64,000 nt of DNA, taken from NCBI RefSeq assembly GCF_048544455.1, contig NC_133538.1:37945469-38009468 (forward strand), in the 5' to 3' direction. A program made the position numbers and the translations under genes. The DNA comes from Silene latifolia (taxonomy: Eukaryota > Streptophyta > Magnoliopsida > Caryophyllales > Caryophyllaceae). Position 1 is the first letter of the stretch. Each line of letters begins with the position of its first letter. The notes under the pieces were generated by a model. The model saw only the letters and a list, made by a program, of their open reading frames with translations. It made no database searches and was not told where the DNA came from. Below are positions 10,690 to 21,551 of the stretch, piece after piece.

Positions 10690-12414
10690 TGTTGGAGTAT
10701 GTGTCCTCGACAATACTGCGATCACATGTTTAAATCTCATAATAAGAATACGTTAGGGATGATTCAATTATATAGTCAACCGATAAACATTAATCGATAA
10801 TGATTGGCTAACTAGAGTTTGACATTACTGTCGTTTGACGATGGTGATCAGTTGATCCCTTAAGGTCACACCTATAGGACAATTTCCTTAATAGATTAAT
10901 TAATTAATTGTATAATGATACAAGTTAATTAATTCCTTAAAATTGAACAATTTATATTTGTGAGTAAGAATAAGTATCTTATTGTAATTTGATTAAATAA
11001 GATTCATTTTAGTAATTAAATTTTTTATTACTAAAATTAATTATTTTTTATGAAACAATTGAGATAAGAATGAATGGTTAATTATAATTACAAGATGTTG
11101 TGAATTTTATTAACATGACCCATTTTATACTTGTAATCATGAATTACTAGTTAAATTGTCACATGTAATTTATTTGTTATAAAATGCTATTTAAGGGGTT
11201 AAATATGCATTAAAATACATATGGACATTGTGTGTGACACATGACTTGGCATATTACAATTTACAAAGGGAAAATGCACGCGGTGCCCTTGAAGTTTCGA
11301 ATTTTGCCCGAAATACCCAAATTTTTGTTCCGGAAAACTTTAAGCGGCTATAGCTCGTGTCTACGAATTCTGAAAGTGATAATTTTTTTTTTCAAATCGA
11401 TCATCTTTCCGAGAACTACGATTTGAAAAAAAAAAATTGTCGTATTTGGATCCGGTGGCTAGGAGTTTTTGTACGTCAAAGTTTTTTTTACCGTACAAAC
11501 TTTGAGTGACCATATCTCTTGGTCACGAATTTCAAACACGACAATTTTTTTTTTCAAGTCGTAGGTCTCGAAAAGATAATCAATTTGAAAAAAAAATTCG
11601 TTACTTTCTGAGCTTGTAAACACGAGTTATAGCCTCTTAAAGATTTCCGGATAAAAAAATTGGGTATTTCGGGCAAAACATTAAAGTTCAAGGGCACCGC
11701 GTGCATTTTCCGATTTACAAATGACAAGTTAACAAACATAAAATGGATGTCCATTTTATGGGTGGAACAAAAAATAGAGGGATTAAGGAGTTAATGGATG
11801 TTTTATTTTATGATAACATAAACATAATGATTACCTACAATAACTAGTCTTTACCCTACATTTTATGGGTAAGACCAAGGCCATGCAATGGCCCTTTTCC
11901 TCTCACCCTACCCGGCCCCCCTTGGCTCAAAATAAGAGCTTGTGTCTTATTCATTTTTTCCCATCTCATGCATAGAGTATGTGTGTATGCTTTTTCTCCT
12001 CCATCTCTCTAACAAATTTTTTTAGACATAAAAATTTTTCATTCATATATTACATATTACATTACTAGAAGTAGTAATAAATAATATAGAATATATTTTA
12101 AGGAATCTAATAATAACATCTAGTTAATATTATTATTAGATTTAAGGGATTGTTTTGGGTGCATTCAAGAGGAGACTTTCTAATTTGAAAGTTTGAGTTT
12201 ATGGAGGATCATTCCAATGTATTAAGCTCAAGAACAAGTGAAGGTAGGAGACCTTACTTGTGCCCAAAATCCCGTACATTTACAATGTAAGAAAACTCGA
12301 TTTTCTTACTTATTTCATTATTTTGTCATGCATGCACTAGATCCACATAAATATAAATTATGGGTAATTTATAATATAATTAGATGAGTCTAATAGGGGT
12401 TTATGAACCTAACA
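10690..12414 (+). repeat. Copia 3' LTR (interrupted by a MITE)
   Basis: The LTR starts TGTTGGAGTATGTGTCC after the purine tract and ends ATGAACCTAACA at 12414, a common plant copia LTR ending. Without the 445-bp MITE and its 9-bp duplication it is about 1.27 kb. The flanking base run after it is TATTG; the paired duplication would be outside the window. Confidence 0.82.
11268..11712. mobile_element. Mutator-type foldback MITE, 445 bp
   Basis: The element is almost one long imperfect inverted repeat. The 5' arm starts GGGAAAATGCACGCGGTGCC and the 3' arm ends with its complement (one terminal mismatch). Arms of roughly 100 bp or more are recognisable, with poly-A/T runs toward the centre. A perfect 9-bp duplication ATTTACAAA flanks it (11259-11267 and 11713-11721). 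Nine-base duplications and long terminal repeats point to Mutator-like transposases. There is no coding capacity; the ORFs inside are mirror images produced by the palindrome. Confidence 0.9.
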
Positions 12415-14370
12415 TATTGAACCAATGACGAAACATAAAATCGGACTTTGGCATGAATGTTGGGTATATATAAAATATCTTTGATGAAAATTTAAGATAA
12501 ATTTTTTCAATTTAGGACAATGCATCGCATTATTAACAAAATGGTAAGCTTGCGGCACAATAAAACCAAGTATTAAGCATACAAAAAAATCAAAATTTAA
12601 GCATCAACACTATAATTTTCCCACACACATCACCATTAAGCCAAGTTTCAAGCATAAAAATAAAAATTTGGTCATGGTCATAGTGGTTTCGAAAAATTGA
12701 GTCAAACTTTCAGGACGAAATCGTTTGAAGATGATGCATAGTTTTACTAACAAAGAAGGTGGTATCATAGCACAATCAAGCTATGTTTTCACACATGAAA
12801 AATCCAACAATTTGGGCAAGGTTTTAAGGCGAAATTCCCAACTTAAGACAATACCTAACATTACTAATAGAAACTGAAGTCTTGTGACACAATTAGGACA
12901 AGAAATGCACATGGGAGTCAAGGCTTGGGTATGTATCCTACCCATTTTTGAAAATATAGGGAGAATTTTAAAATACATTCCGAGCTTTAAAACTATACAT
13001 GATACTACCAGCACGGTTTGAAACATGATCGACAAAGTAACTAAACCATGTTTTAAATGAAACAATTAAATTTTGGTATGAATACTAAAATTTCAAAGCT
13101 TTAGGGTAACATTCTAAGGTAAAACTTCAATTGGAAGACAAGATTTAATATTGACATCCAAGGTTAATTCCTTGTTGAACAATTAAACCAAGCAATAAAC
13201 ACAAAATTCAAATTGTTTACTAAAAAAAACACGTATTTTCGAGTTAGTATAAAAAAATTTTGGGCAGATTTCGACATGAAAATTTACACTTGACATCATA
13301 AATGATCTAAGAAGTTGATTAATCTCAAGAATCAAATAAGACATGCAATTGATTGACAAAATTTGGAGGAGTCCGCGTAGATTTAAACAAATCAAACCGG
13401 GAAAATAAAAGTAAGGAGAAAACCACTCACATTACTTAATTAGTGAGAATTAAGAGAATAAAATGGAATAGAAGGTTTAAGTCCAAGCAATAAGCATCAA
13501 CAATGGAGTTTTAGAGAAATTTAAAAATATTTTGGTATTTTTGTCATGAGAAACGATAAAGAAATGCAAGAAATAAGGTAATAATGCATATCTCGCGAAT
13601 TTCACAACCCATAAAATGAAACTCGGTCGAATGACAGTCCACTCGGTCGAGTGCCTTCTCCACTCGGTCGAGTGACTCACTTCCATAAATTTTGAAGTTT
13701 CTGTAAATTGGTCCACTCGGTCGAGTGACTGGTACTTAGTCGAGTACTAGCTCGCACTCGGCTGAGTGCCTCTCTATGGTTTACAATTTCCGACTAAGTA
13801 TTACTTCTTATACTAACGACTATTTTACTAACATCTATTACCAATAACACTCTAACTATAGCATTAGTGACATTCAAACATATATGCGGTATTAGCATGC
13901 CAAAGGACGGAGCTAGTGCCCTTCACACACCAACACGTAATAACTACTTCCAAAACATGTTAAACTCATTACTCTTTTCATTAAATTTTTACACATTAGC
14001 ACGTTCCAAATGAATAACTGCAACATGTAAGAATCCTATCAACTTGTCCTATAATACTTGTAATCACACCACATTTCATATAGTCTTCACACCGACAAAT
14101 AACAACTACTCCTAAAATATGGTATGGTCATCAATTATTTCATTCAACTTTCACACATCACTATACATTGAATGAAAAAAAATATCATGTAAAAAATTTA
14201 GAAAATTTATAACACACATGTAATCATGCAACATTTCAATTCACGTTTCCCGACTCATAACCACTCACGTAGTGACCAACCGAAACAATAGGATCTAGTT
14301 TTGAAATGAGGGATCCTTCTCACCCAAAATCGACCTCCTATTGTACTCATGTCGGATTCATTTTATTAGA
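12415..14370 (-). other. Leader/internal remnant of chromovirus A; no gene recognised
   Basis: This 2-kb stretch lies between the copia LTR and the Ogre element. Across the Ogre insertion it continues the sequence that follows A's primer site at 24032-24043. On the minus strand it has phrases (GGTCACTACG) also found in the leader of element D at 38051-38060. No gag or other coding frame is recognisable; the short open frames are not convincing. A dyad-word cluster lies at 13621-13770. Confidence 0.5.
13621..13770 (-). repeat. Dyad-word cluster (CACTCGGTCGAGTG) in chromovirus A leader
   Basis: About six words occur within 150 bp, several exactly CACTCGGTCGAGTG and others changed (TACTTAGTCGAGTA, CACTCGGCTGAGTG). 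On the element's own strand the word reads CACTCGACCGAGTG. A related word TACTCGACCGAGTA fills the equivalent leader position in element D. Confidence 0.8.
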
Positions 14371-14375
14371 CACAC

Positions 14376-15133
14376 TGTGGACATGACACCTACGCACCAA
14401 GCTAATCTGTGGACACATAGCGGTCTTTTGAAAGCCACGCTCGGTGGCGTAAAAATGCTTTCGACCGGATCGTTTTAGATCGGTTGGTTTCGTCTCGACA
14501 AGGATCTCGAAACGATGCAAGAGATGTTCGGAGTCGCCACCAAGCATTTGTGGGATGCTTGGAACTCGTTCGAATCCACGTTATACCTAGGTCAACCAAG
14601 GTAAAAAGCGGTGTTTGACATAGGTACTAAAGATAAGGAGTCGTCCCTCTTTAACATCCTATTACTAGAATGACTCTCGTACGCCCTGGATAAGGTCGTC
14701 CACTATCTAGAGTTTCTGAGTAAGAGGTGAAGGTATGTATTTGGAAGCCCTTTAATCAGACAACCAATCCCGCCCGCGGTAGCGGCCTCTTTTGATCGAT
14801 CTTAGTTGGTTAAATGCAAAAGTTGATAAAACGGGTAAATGCATGAATGCGCATCCATAAGTTTGAACCTAACATGTGAGCTTTCTATGTTGGTTGTTTA
14901 TCCAAATATCAAGTAATTGATGTCAAGTTGGATTTAGTGCTGATTTGCATGTAAGACGGAAATAAAACATCCATTTACCGAGTTAGATTCATGGTGCATA
15001 ACGTGATCCATTAGTCTTAGAAAGGCGTTTTGCAAATACAATGTAAAAGGGGCAGATTTGTCATCTGATCCTTCCTGTATTCGGGTTAACCGAAGTTGGG
15101 ATCGTCCTAGACAAGTGCTGGAAAGGAAACAGG
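14376..15133 (-). repeat. Ogre/Tat 3' LTR, truncated (terminal 758 bp kept)
   Basis: The sequence is homologous to 21552-22313 and in the same orientation. Homology stops at about 15133 at GTCT, where Athila-2 LTR sequence begins. About 1.67 kb of this LTR is missing. Confidence 0.87.
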
Positions 15134-15697
15134 GTCTCGATCGAGGACTTTAGGTACTCGATCGCACACTTATCAAAAGGGCACATTCGATCGAGTAGAA
15201 AAAGGACTCGATCGAACAAGATAGTACTCGATCGAGTACTTTCCAGCGCAAAATTCCTGCTTCACGCACTGAACTTCAAACGCCGCCATTTCTACATTAC
15301 TTGGGAAAACAGAGCGTTTCTGGTGGCGTTGGAAAGCTAAGAGGACAAGCTTTCATCTCCGATTGGAAACATCTGAAAATCAGTTGTATAACGCGATATA
15401 TGGCTCTTCAAAGTAAGCACTAGTAATTTGAAGTTCTTCCTTTGCTCGACTAGCTATCCTACTTCTTTGCGCATTTCAAAATAACAGTCTCCAAGATCTG
15501 ACTCAACTCATCTCCTAAATTCATGAATAGGGACATGTTTTAGGCTTGATTATGCTCATCTTCGGTTCATACCTGCAAATAATTCAAGACAAACCAAAGT
15601 AGACGATTCGGGGGACATTTGTTGCTAAACACTACACAAAATGCGTAGAAATGCGTGCAAATGAAGTACGAAATACCTATATAAAATGCACCTATCA
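15130..15697 (-). repeat. Athila-2 3' LTR, truncated
   Basis: It starts (minus) TGATAGGTGCATTTTATATA directly after the polypurine tract. It matches 19364-19928 until the junction with Ogre LTR at about 15130-15134. About 0.9 kb of the LTR is missing. It carries ACTCGATCGAGT-type words at 15134-15242. Confidence 0.87.
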
Positions 15698-15736
15698 AAT
15701 CTCCCCAAACCAAACCTTTGCTTGTCCCCAAGCAAA
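15698..15736 (-). promoter_or_regulatory. Athila-2 polypurine tract (15698-15711) and hairpin (15717-15736)
   Basis: On the minus strand the stem TTTGCTTG / CAAGCAAA with loop GGGA is followed five bases later by GGTTTGGGGAGATT and the LTR start. The stem is the same as in Athila-1 although the surrounding noncoding sequence has diverged. Confidence 0.8.
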
Positions 15737-17310
15737 CTATATGCAAAACTAATGGAACGGAAAAAGAAAGCTCAGCGCTAGCTTCAAATTGTCCACTTAA
15801 AGCAATTTAATGCAGCAAACTAACACTTATAGCAAAAACTGTCAAAAGCAAACGAGTTGTAAGATGTTTATAATAAAGTTGAACTGTCGACCTTGCAAGA
15901 CCTTCAATGATGGACTCTCACGGGTCACTCTTCTCTCATGAAGCAAGGGGTAAGCATATGAATGTAAGAGAGGAAGAAAAATAGTCGCTCACCTAAACTA
16001 CGACCCACATAGACATGCATGTAACTAATAAGGTAGACAATTCTAACTACCACACATACATTCCAACCAAACAAGGTCTGTCACAGCCGAGGGCTTACAA
16101 AAGTATGGTAAAGTGAGGCAATGGATAAGAAAAGGAAAAACATTTTTGGAAATGTGAGGGTATAGGCGGCCAAGCTAGTACCTAAACAGAGCCAAACTGA
16201 CAACATCCATTTCTCATCCATCAGAATTAAGCACAATGCCCTTGATTTGGCATTCAAACTCACCAAACCGAACCAAACATACTTCTCCATAGATAATGAT
16301 AAAGCATAGGAGCGAAACCGTCAACAATGAAACATTTTTTTTTTCTTTTTCTTCATTTGTTTTTTTTTTCGGTTTTTTCTTTTTCAACTTTTTTTTTCAT
16401 CCTCTTTTTTTTTCAAAAATTACCAACTCCAAATCATCAGATACAAGCCAAACTTGGCACAATAAATTATATACCGCAAAAACATACACTAAACTAGCTT
16501 GACAAGGCAGGCTAAATTTTGGATGTAGTTAAGGGTCATAAGGCAAATTTGGCTAAATATGGAGTTAAATGGGTAAAAATGAAAAAAAGGGAATGTAAGC
16601 ATCTCCCTACATGTGACACCAACCACTAACCCGAATGTATGTAGGCAAAAAGCAATTGAATTTCATATACGTGCAAATTAATGAACATGTTATGCAAGGA
16701 GTATACTACTCACAATCCTACATGAAATCGGTCATAAATGACACCAGTTTAGAAGGCTCTATTCCTTAGAATATATAAGTAGATTGCCAAAATATCAGGT
16801 CAAGTCTATATGTTCAACTAAATTTAACATTAACTCGTAGATATGCAGAAGATAAAGCTAGCTAAAAGATATTAATTTATGCAAGGCTTAAGCAAAAGGA
16901 CAAATTATAGTGCAGTTTCATCATTGAAATCTACCGTTCCGACTTAACCTATATGCTAAAATAAACGTGAAAGTTTTTGATTTTTTTTTAATTTTCTAAT
17001 TTTTTGAGATTTTGTTTTTATAAAAATAAACAGCAATGCATACAAAAATTAAATGTGATAACAAAAATGCAGTAAAGACAACATGCAGACATAGATATGG
17101 ATGCATAACCTCCCAAACCAAACCGTACAATGCCCTCATTGTACCCAAAAATAGGGAAAGGAAATGCAAACTAAAAAGGAGAGAGCGGAGATGCGGAAAA
17201 CTCACAAGAATACGCGAGGTAGGGACCTCCCCAAACCAGCCAGCAACATGGGAGGTCATAAACAGCTTCACGGTGGTGTCATTGGAAACGAATCAAATCA
17301 AGCAAACTGG
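15737..17310 (-). other. Long noncoding 3' region of Athila-2
   Basis: No gene is seen. The region is diverged but collinear with Athila-1 3' noncoding sequence. It includes a T/C-rich tract at about 16330-16430 (purine-rich on the element strand) and polypurine-like sites at 17107-17119 and 17224-17237. The open frames here are spurious. Confidence 0.65.
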
Positions 17311-17311
17311 A

Positions 17312-17462
17312 TAGTACTCGATCGAGAAGGTATAAGACTCGATCGAGTACACTGGGCTGCAAAAGCTTTCGATCGAGAAACAAAAGGGTGCTCGATCGAG
17401 AAGAGTAGTGTGATCGAAGGGCTCAAGAACTCGATCGAGTAGAAAACTGCTCGATTGAGTGC
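17312..17462 (-). repeat. Internal dyad-word cluster of Athila-2 (CTCGATCGAG)
   Basis: About seven words with core CTCGATCGAG, or one-base variants such as TTCGATCGAG and CTCGATTGAG, lie in 150 bp. They sit about 240 bp after the gag-derived ORF stop on the element strand. The words match those in this element's LTRs (15134-15242 and 19314-19468), not those of Athila-1. Confidence 0.85.
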
Positions 17463-17698
17463 TCCCTATTGCGTGAATTCCTACGAGTTCAGTAAAACAC
17501 CTGCAAAAGACGCAAATAGCAACCACAAATACGACCAAAACCAGGCCTAAATTGTTTAGAGTCTATGGTTCAAAAACCAATTATTACACACACAACTGAA
17601 ATGTTTGAAAAACAACTAAAAATTAAAACTCCGGATTGCCTCCCGGACAGCGCTAGTTTCAGACATGTCCCAGCTCGACCTTATTTTCTTTTAGTCAG

Positions 17699-18355
17699 CT
17701 ACTCCAATTGAGCCCAGTCAAAACAGCTCAAAGCATACAGCAATCGATCAAATAACTGCGCATGTGCTACACAAAAATGGAAGTAGCACCATAAAATAGC
17801 AATCGCATAGGAAATTAAAATGAAATAGCATTTAAGTCTAACAAATTTCCTATGACAGCTCCTTAAAACATCCACAAAATTATTCCTCCCTCCAGCTAAG
17901 GACGGAATATAGAAGCTCAAATTAACCCCTCCCCAGTCGTCCTCACTATCTGTGCAAGGATCATAGAGGGGTACTAAATTATCCTTATAAAAGGGATTAT
18001 CAACCACACTAATGTTCTCCTCTATTTCTCCGTCAGTATTTCCTAAAACGGTTTCTAAGGTCTCACCCACCCCCTCATCTGAGTCAACATGAAGAGAGAA
18101 ATTGGGTTTAAAAGTTTCAGTAGCAAACCATTCAAAAAATTCTAATACCTCTTTTACGGGGATTCCTTCGAAATCTCACTTACCATTAGCCTCGAGGTAT
18201 GCTCGCGTAGGGGCATTAATTCCCCGGATGATAGACTGGCATATTTGGAGTCCCGGAAGCATTCCTCGTCTTGGTTCGAGCCACTCCTCCCACCTGTCTA
18301 TATAAGAACCAAAACTTTCGTTCTCTCACTGCGGAAAGTCAAGAACAAGAGACAT
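17699..18355 (-). pseudogene. Gag-derived ORF of Athila-2, with stops
   Basis: It starts at ATG 18355 (minus) with M-S-L-V-L-D-F-P-Q. A TGA replaces the codon after Q, where Athila-1 has GAA. The Gag-like stretch continues with Y..RWEEWLEPRRG and PTRAYLEANGK, broken by another TGA, then an acidic region. The ORF is shorter than in Athila-1 because most of the acidic/proline-rich middle is deleted near 'TDSEDD'. The end keeps FVRLK, a hydrophobic membrane-like helix, and DRLLYALSCFDW. Roughly 218 codon positions remain. It is related to 3310-4261 in sequence and position. Confidence 0.65.
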
Positions 18356-18430
18356 GAAAATGGTCTCAAGGAACTGAGGTTCCTTGAGACAAGAAATAGA
18401 CTAAATAAAAACAGATAAAACTACGCTGCC

Positions 18431-18447
18431 TCCCCGGCAACGCGCCA
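18431..18447 (-). promoter_or_regulatory. Athila-2 primer binding site, tRNA-Asp type
   Basis: On the minus strand TGGCGCGTTGCCGGGGA matches the tRNA-Asp complement TGGCGCCGTTGCCGGGGA except for one missing C. It lies five bases after the LTR end CCGTATCA. Confidence 0.87.
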
Positions 18448-18452
18448 AAATT

Positions 18453-19928
18453 TGATACGGTCGTTTTGTACCAAGAATAAATACCTAAGTACTACTAACA
18501 GAAGCTAGCGATAAGTAGGGTCGATCTCCAGAGGGAGGCAAAAATGATATTTATCTGTTTTAAATTAGTCTAAGAGTAACGGGGGTTTGAGTATGATTTC
18601 TAATCTAAGAGAGGTGGCAAGAGAAATTGAGCGATAAAAATAGAGGGATTAACAATAAAGAGAGAGAACTAGGATTGTCGAGTCATCAATGAATGTCAGA
18701 TAATTGCAGCTAAGGTCACAGATCGGTCGCTTGTAATGGTCTAAGGGGCAACGAATATCTCCTTCCGGTCTCAATTCACCCTAACACACTATTAGCTTAG
18801 CTTCCGCCCTCATTAAAGCATCCTAATGTTTACTGCAGGTCTCACCCCTTCCAACCTTATGGTCTAGGTCAAGGCTTACCAAATCAATTTGCTATATGCA
18901 TCGACTCAAGCAACTAATTGCAATTATATGCGGTGATTAACAGCATAGACAAGATTTTAGCAACAGATCTGGGAACCTAATTAGCAACTAACATCAACTC
19001 ATTGATTCCCCTAAATCCTAGCAGGAGAATTAGCTAAACATAATAAAATAAAGCAAAAGAGAAAGATGAAGATGAAGCAAGAACAAACATCATGAAGAAA
19101 TAAGCAAAAGAGAATTAATAAAAAAGAGAGAGAAGAAAGGTTACAGAAGTTTAGAATCCGGCAAAAGAACAAGGTAGCAGCAGAGATTAAGAGTAAAACA
19201 GTATGATAAGATTTTTTTAACCTAATCCCCGACTTCCTTTATATAGGGAAGTGATTATTAACATAAAATAAACATAACACGGAATAAAAATCCCGAGTAT
19301 ATAAGCTAGCCACTCGATCGAGCAACTTTATATCACTCGATCGAACAAATCCAAGCTAAAAACGTCTCGATCGAGGACTTTAGGTACTCGATCGAACACT
19401 TATCAAAAAGGCACATTCGATCGAGTAGGAAAAGGACTCGATCGAACAAGATAGTACTCGATCGAGTACTTTCCAGCGCAAAATTCTTGCTTCACGCACT
19501 GAACTTCAAACGGCCGCCATTTCTACATTACTTGGGAAAACAGAGCGTTTCTGGTGGCGTTGGAAAGCTAAGAGGACAAGCTTTCATCTCCAATTGGAAA
19601 CATCTGAAAATCAGTTGTATAACGCGATATATGGCTTTTCAAAGTAAGCACTAGTAATTTGAAGTTCTTCCTTTGCTCGCCTAGCTATCCTCCTTCTTTG
19701 CGCATTTCAAAATAACAGTCTCCAAGATCTGACTCAACTCATCTCCTAAATGCATGAATAGGGACATGTTTTAGGCTTGATTATGCTCATCTTCGGTTCA
19801 TACCTGCAAATAATTCAAGACAAACCAAAGTAGACGATTCGGGGGACATTTGTAGTTAAACACTACACAAAATGCGTAGAATTGCTTGCAAATGAAGTAC
19901 CAAATACCTATACAAAATTCATGCATCA
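18453..19928 (-). repeat. Athila-2 5' LTR
   Basis: The LTR is 1476 bp, starts TGATGCATGA (minus) and ends CGACCGTATCA. It carries an ACTCGATCGAGT-type word cluster at 19314-19468. Sequence flanking that cluster (AGAAATGGC, AAAGCTTxTCCTCTTAG) is shared with the Athila-1 LTR, where a different word stands. Confidence 0.87.
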
Positions 19929-20147
19929 ACTGGCTAGGAGTTGTTCTTCCAAGAGCTTGAGCCTCTTCTCGGTTTTAATCAAAGGCGGAGTATTATGTTC
20001 TCCGGTTTCCTTATTTTCCAAGGTGTCGATACAGGTCTCGACACGATCCGGGGTAACCTTAAGAGCGGTGAGCAGACTGGCTAGTTGAGCAGTCGTGAGA
20101 TCTCTGTTGTCATTGTTGTTGTTGGACGAAGCTAAAGACGGGACCAT
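19929..20147 (-). pseudogene. N-terminal fragment of the Ogre/Tat first ORF
   Basis: A 73-residue frame starts MVPSLASS, is Asn/Asp-rich and then forms a charged helix ending KLLEEQLLAS. It is cut by the Athila-2 LTR at 19928. It lies about 1.4 kb after the primer site, as expected for the long leader of Ogre/Tat elements. No domain can be named from the fragment, and the rest of gag-pol is deleted. Confidence 0.55.
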
Positions 20148-21530
20148 GGCTCTGAGGCAGAGAATGGGTCACGTTACATCCCAATTCGACACGGTTTAAC
20201 GGCTAAACGCAGACAACACAAGAGACGAAAAGATAAAATAGACTCAACAAGACGAGGGCAACCATGTGTGGTGCCTCGGTGCTGACTCGATTTATAATGT
20301 AACGGTGTTGACCAGATTTTGACTCGCGATCAACGCAGTGGCGTGACGTCGTTGAACCAGTCTCGAGGTGAGACGACTTATAAGTAAAAACCCATAAGTA
20401 CACTTGCTTCGACTCGATAGACACGAGGCGGAATTGGAATGGTGGACTGAAATTTTCGAAAATAGAGATTTTCCAAAAGATTCGTTTGTCGCTTTACGGA
20501 CGGCTCCCGAAGAATAGGGATCTTCAAAAGTCGGTCAGTTGAAAAGTTGTCTTAAGTTTGTTTTCAAAAGACGATTTGAGTTCGAGTTGCGGCGGCTCTG
20601 AAAACAATGTGTTGTTTCCAAAGACGGTTTTTGAAATTCAAAATTGTATGTTTTGAAAATCGAGTTTCGAAAGGTTGTGGTCCCGGGGATGGTGTACGGT
20701 CCTCGGGATTTGAAAAAGTCTCGAAAAGGGGTGTGTGCCTTTTTGGGTTTTGAAAGAGCCATCGTGTCGGCGCGAGCCAGTTTAAAATCTGTGTCTTGAC
20801 GTGGCGATTAGAACGGCGTAAAAAAGTGTTCTTGAAACGGTTGTGAAAATCGTCATTACGACAGCCTAAAAAGGCGTGCTTTTTGAAATGGTTGTAGAAA
20901 ACCGGGTTTGAAAATCGTCATTATGACGGCCTAGGAAGGCTTGTTTTCTTTTAAAATGGTGGTAGAAAACCGGGTTTGAAAATCTTCATTACGACGACCT
21001 AAAAAGGTGTGTTTTTGAAATGCAACGGTCGGCGAAAGACTGAGGTTTGGCACGGCCATTATAACGGCGGAAAAGTGGTTTTTGAAAGTTTGAAATGACA
21101 CGGAAGGACTTATGATCACATAACATATAAGCACTCGCAGTTTCATTGTATTATGCATAATGCTGACACGGGTTTTGGCTTAAAAGGGTGGGTTACACAC
21201 TAAGTGATCAAACCCCGATTTTCGAGAGGAATACCAATCCAAACAAAATGTGTAAGGAAGGTGCCCTAGCCTCGTGCTCGAAGGAAATGAAAGCTCTTTG
21301 ACGGAATAACAATGTGTAACGTCAAAAGTATGCTTGACTCAATCGGGATTCGAAACGCGGGGATGAGAAAAATCATGCCAACGAGACAAGCCAATTGGTC
21401 GAAAAAGGTTAGGCTGTGGGCCCGGACAAGGAACCCGACTTATGACCGTAATATCAATTAATGCATTTCAACCAAGACCTCATTTGAGTCTCACCATCTA
21501 GGGATCACTACGACACAAGTGTACTAGTTG
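20148..21530 (-). other. Ogre/Tat leader with a degenerate ~70-bp tandem repeat
   Basis: The leader is noncoding. At about 20800-21080 four to five imperfect units repeat. Each has a CGTCATTACGACGGCC-like core followed by AAAAGGCGTG and TTTTGAAA; spacing is about 65-75 bp. Short frames in the leader are artefacts of low stop density in repeats. Confidence 0.6.
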
Positions 21531-21548
21531 TCCCCAGGGGAGTCGCCA
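21531..21548 (-). promoter_or_regulatory. Ogre/Tat primer binding site, tRNA-Arg type
   Basis: On the minus strand TGGCGACTCCCCTGGGGA lies three bases after the LTR end. It differs at one position from TGGCGACTCCGCTGGGGA, complementary to a plant tRNA-Arg 3' end and typical of Ogre/Tat elements. Confidence 0.85.
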
Positions 21549-21551
21549 ATC

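Larger units (their letters stand above)
15130..19928 (-). mobile_element. Athila-2: non-autonomous Athila-type element, 3' LTR truncated
   Basis: On the minus strand the order is 5' LTR (18453-19928), tRNA-Asp primer site (18431-18447), gag-derived ORF (17699-18355), dyad-word cluster, long noncoding region, hairpin, polypurine tract (15698-15711) and partial 3' LTR (15130-15697). The order matches Athila-1 and Athila-3. There is no pol. It lies inside the Ogre/Tat first ORF. Its distal end was lost in a deletion that joined it to the Ogre LTR. Confidence 0.85.

Noticed and set aside
11241-11754. Two similar small proteins on opposite strands
   Set aside because: They are mirror readings of the two arms of the MITE palindrome.
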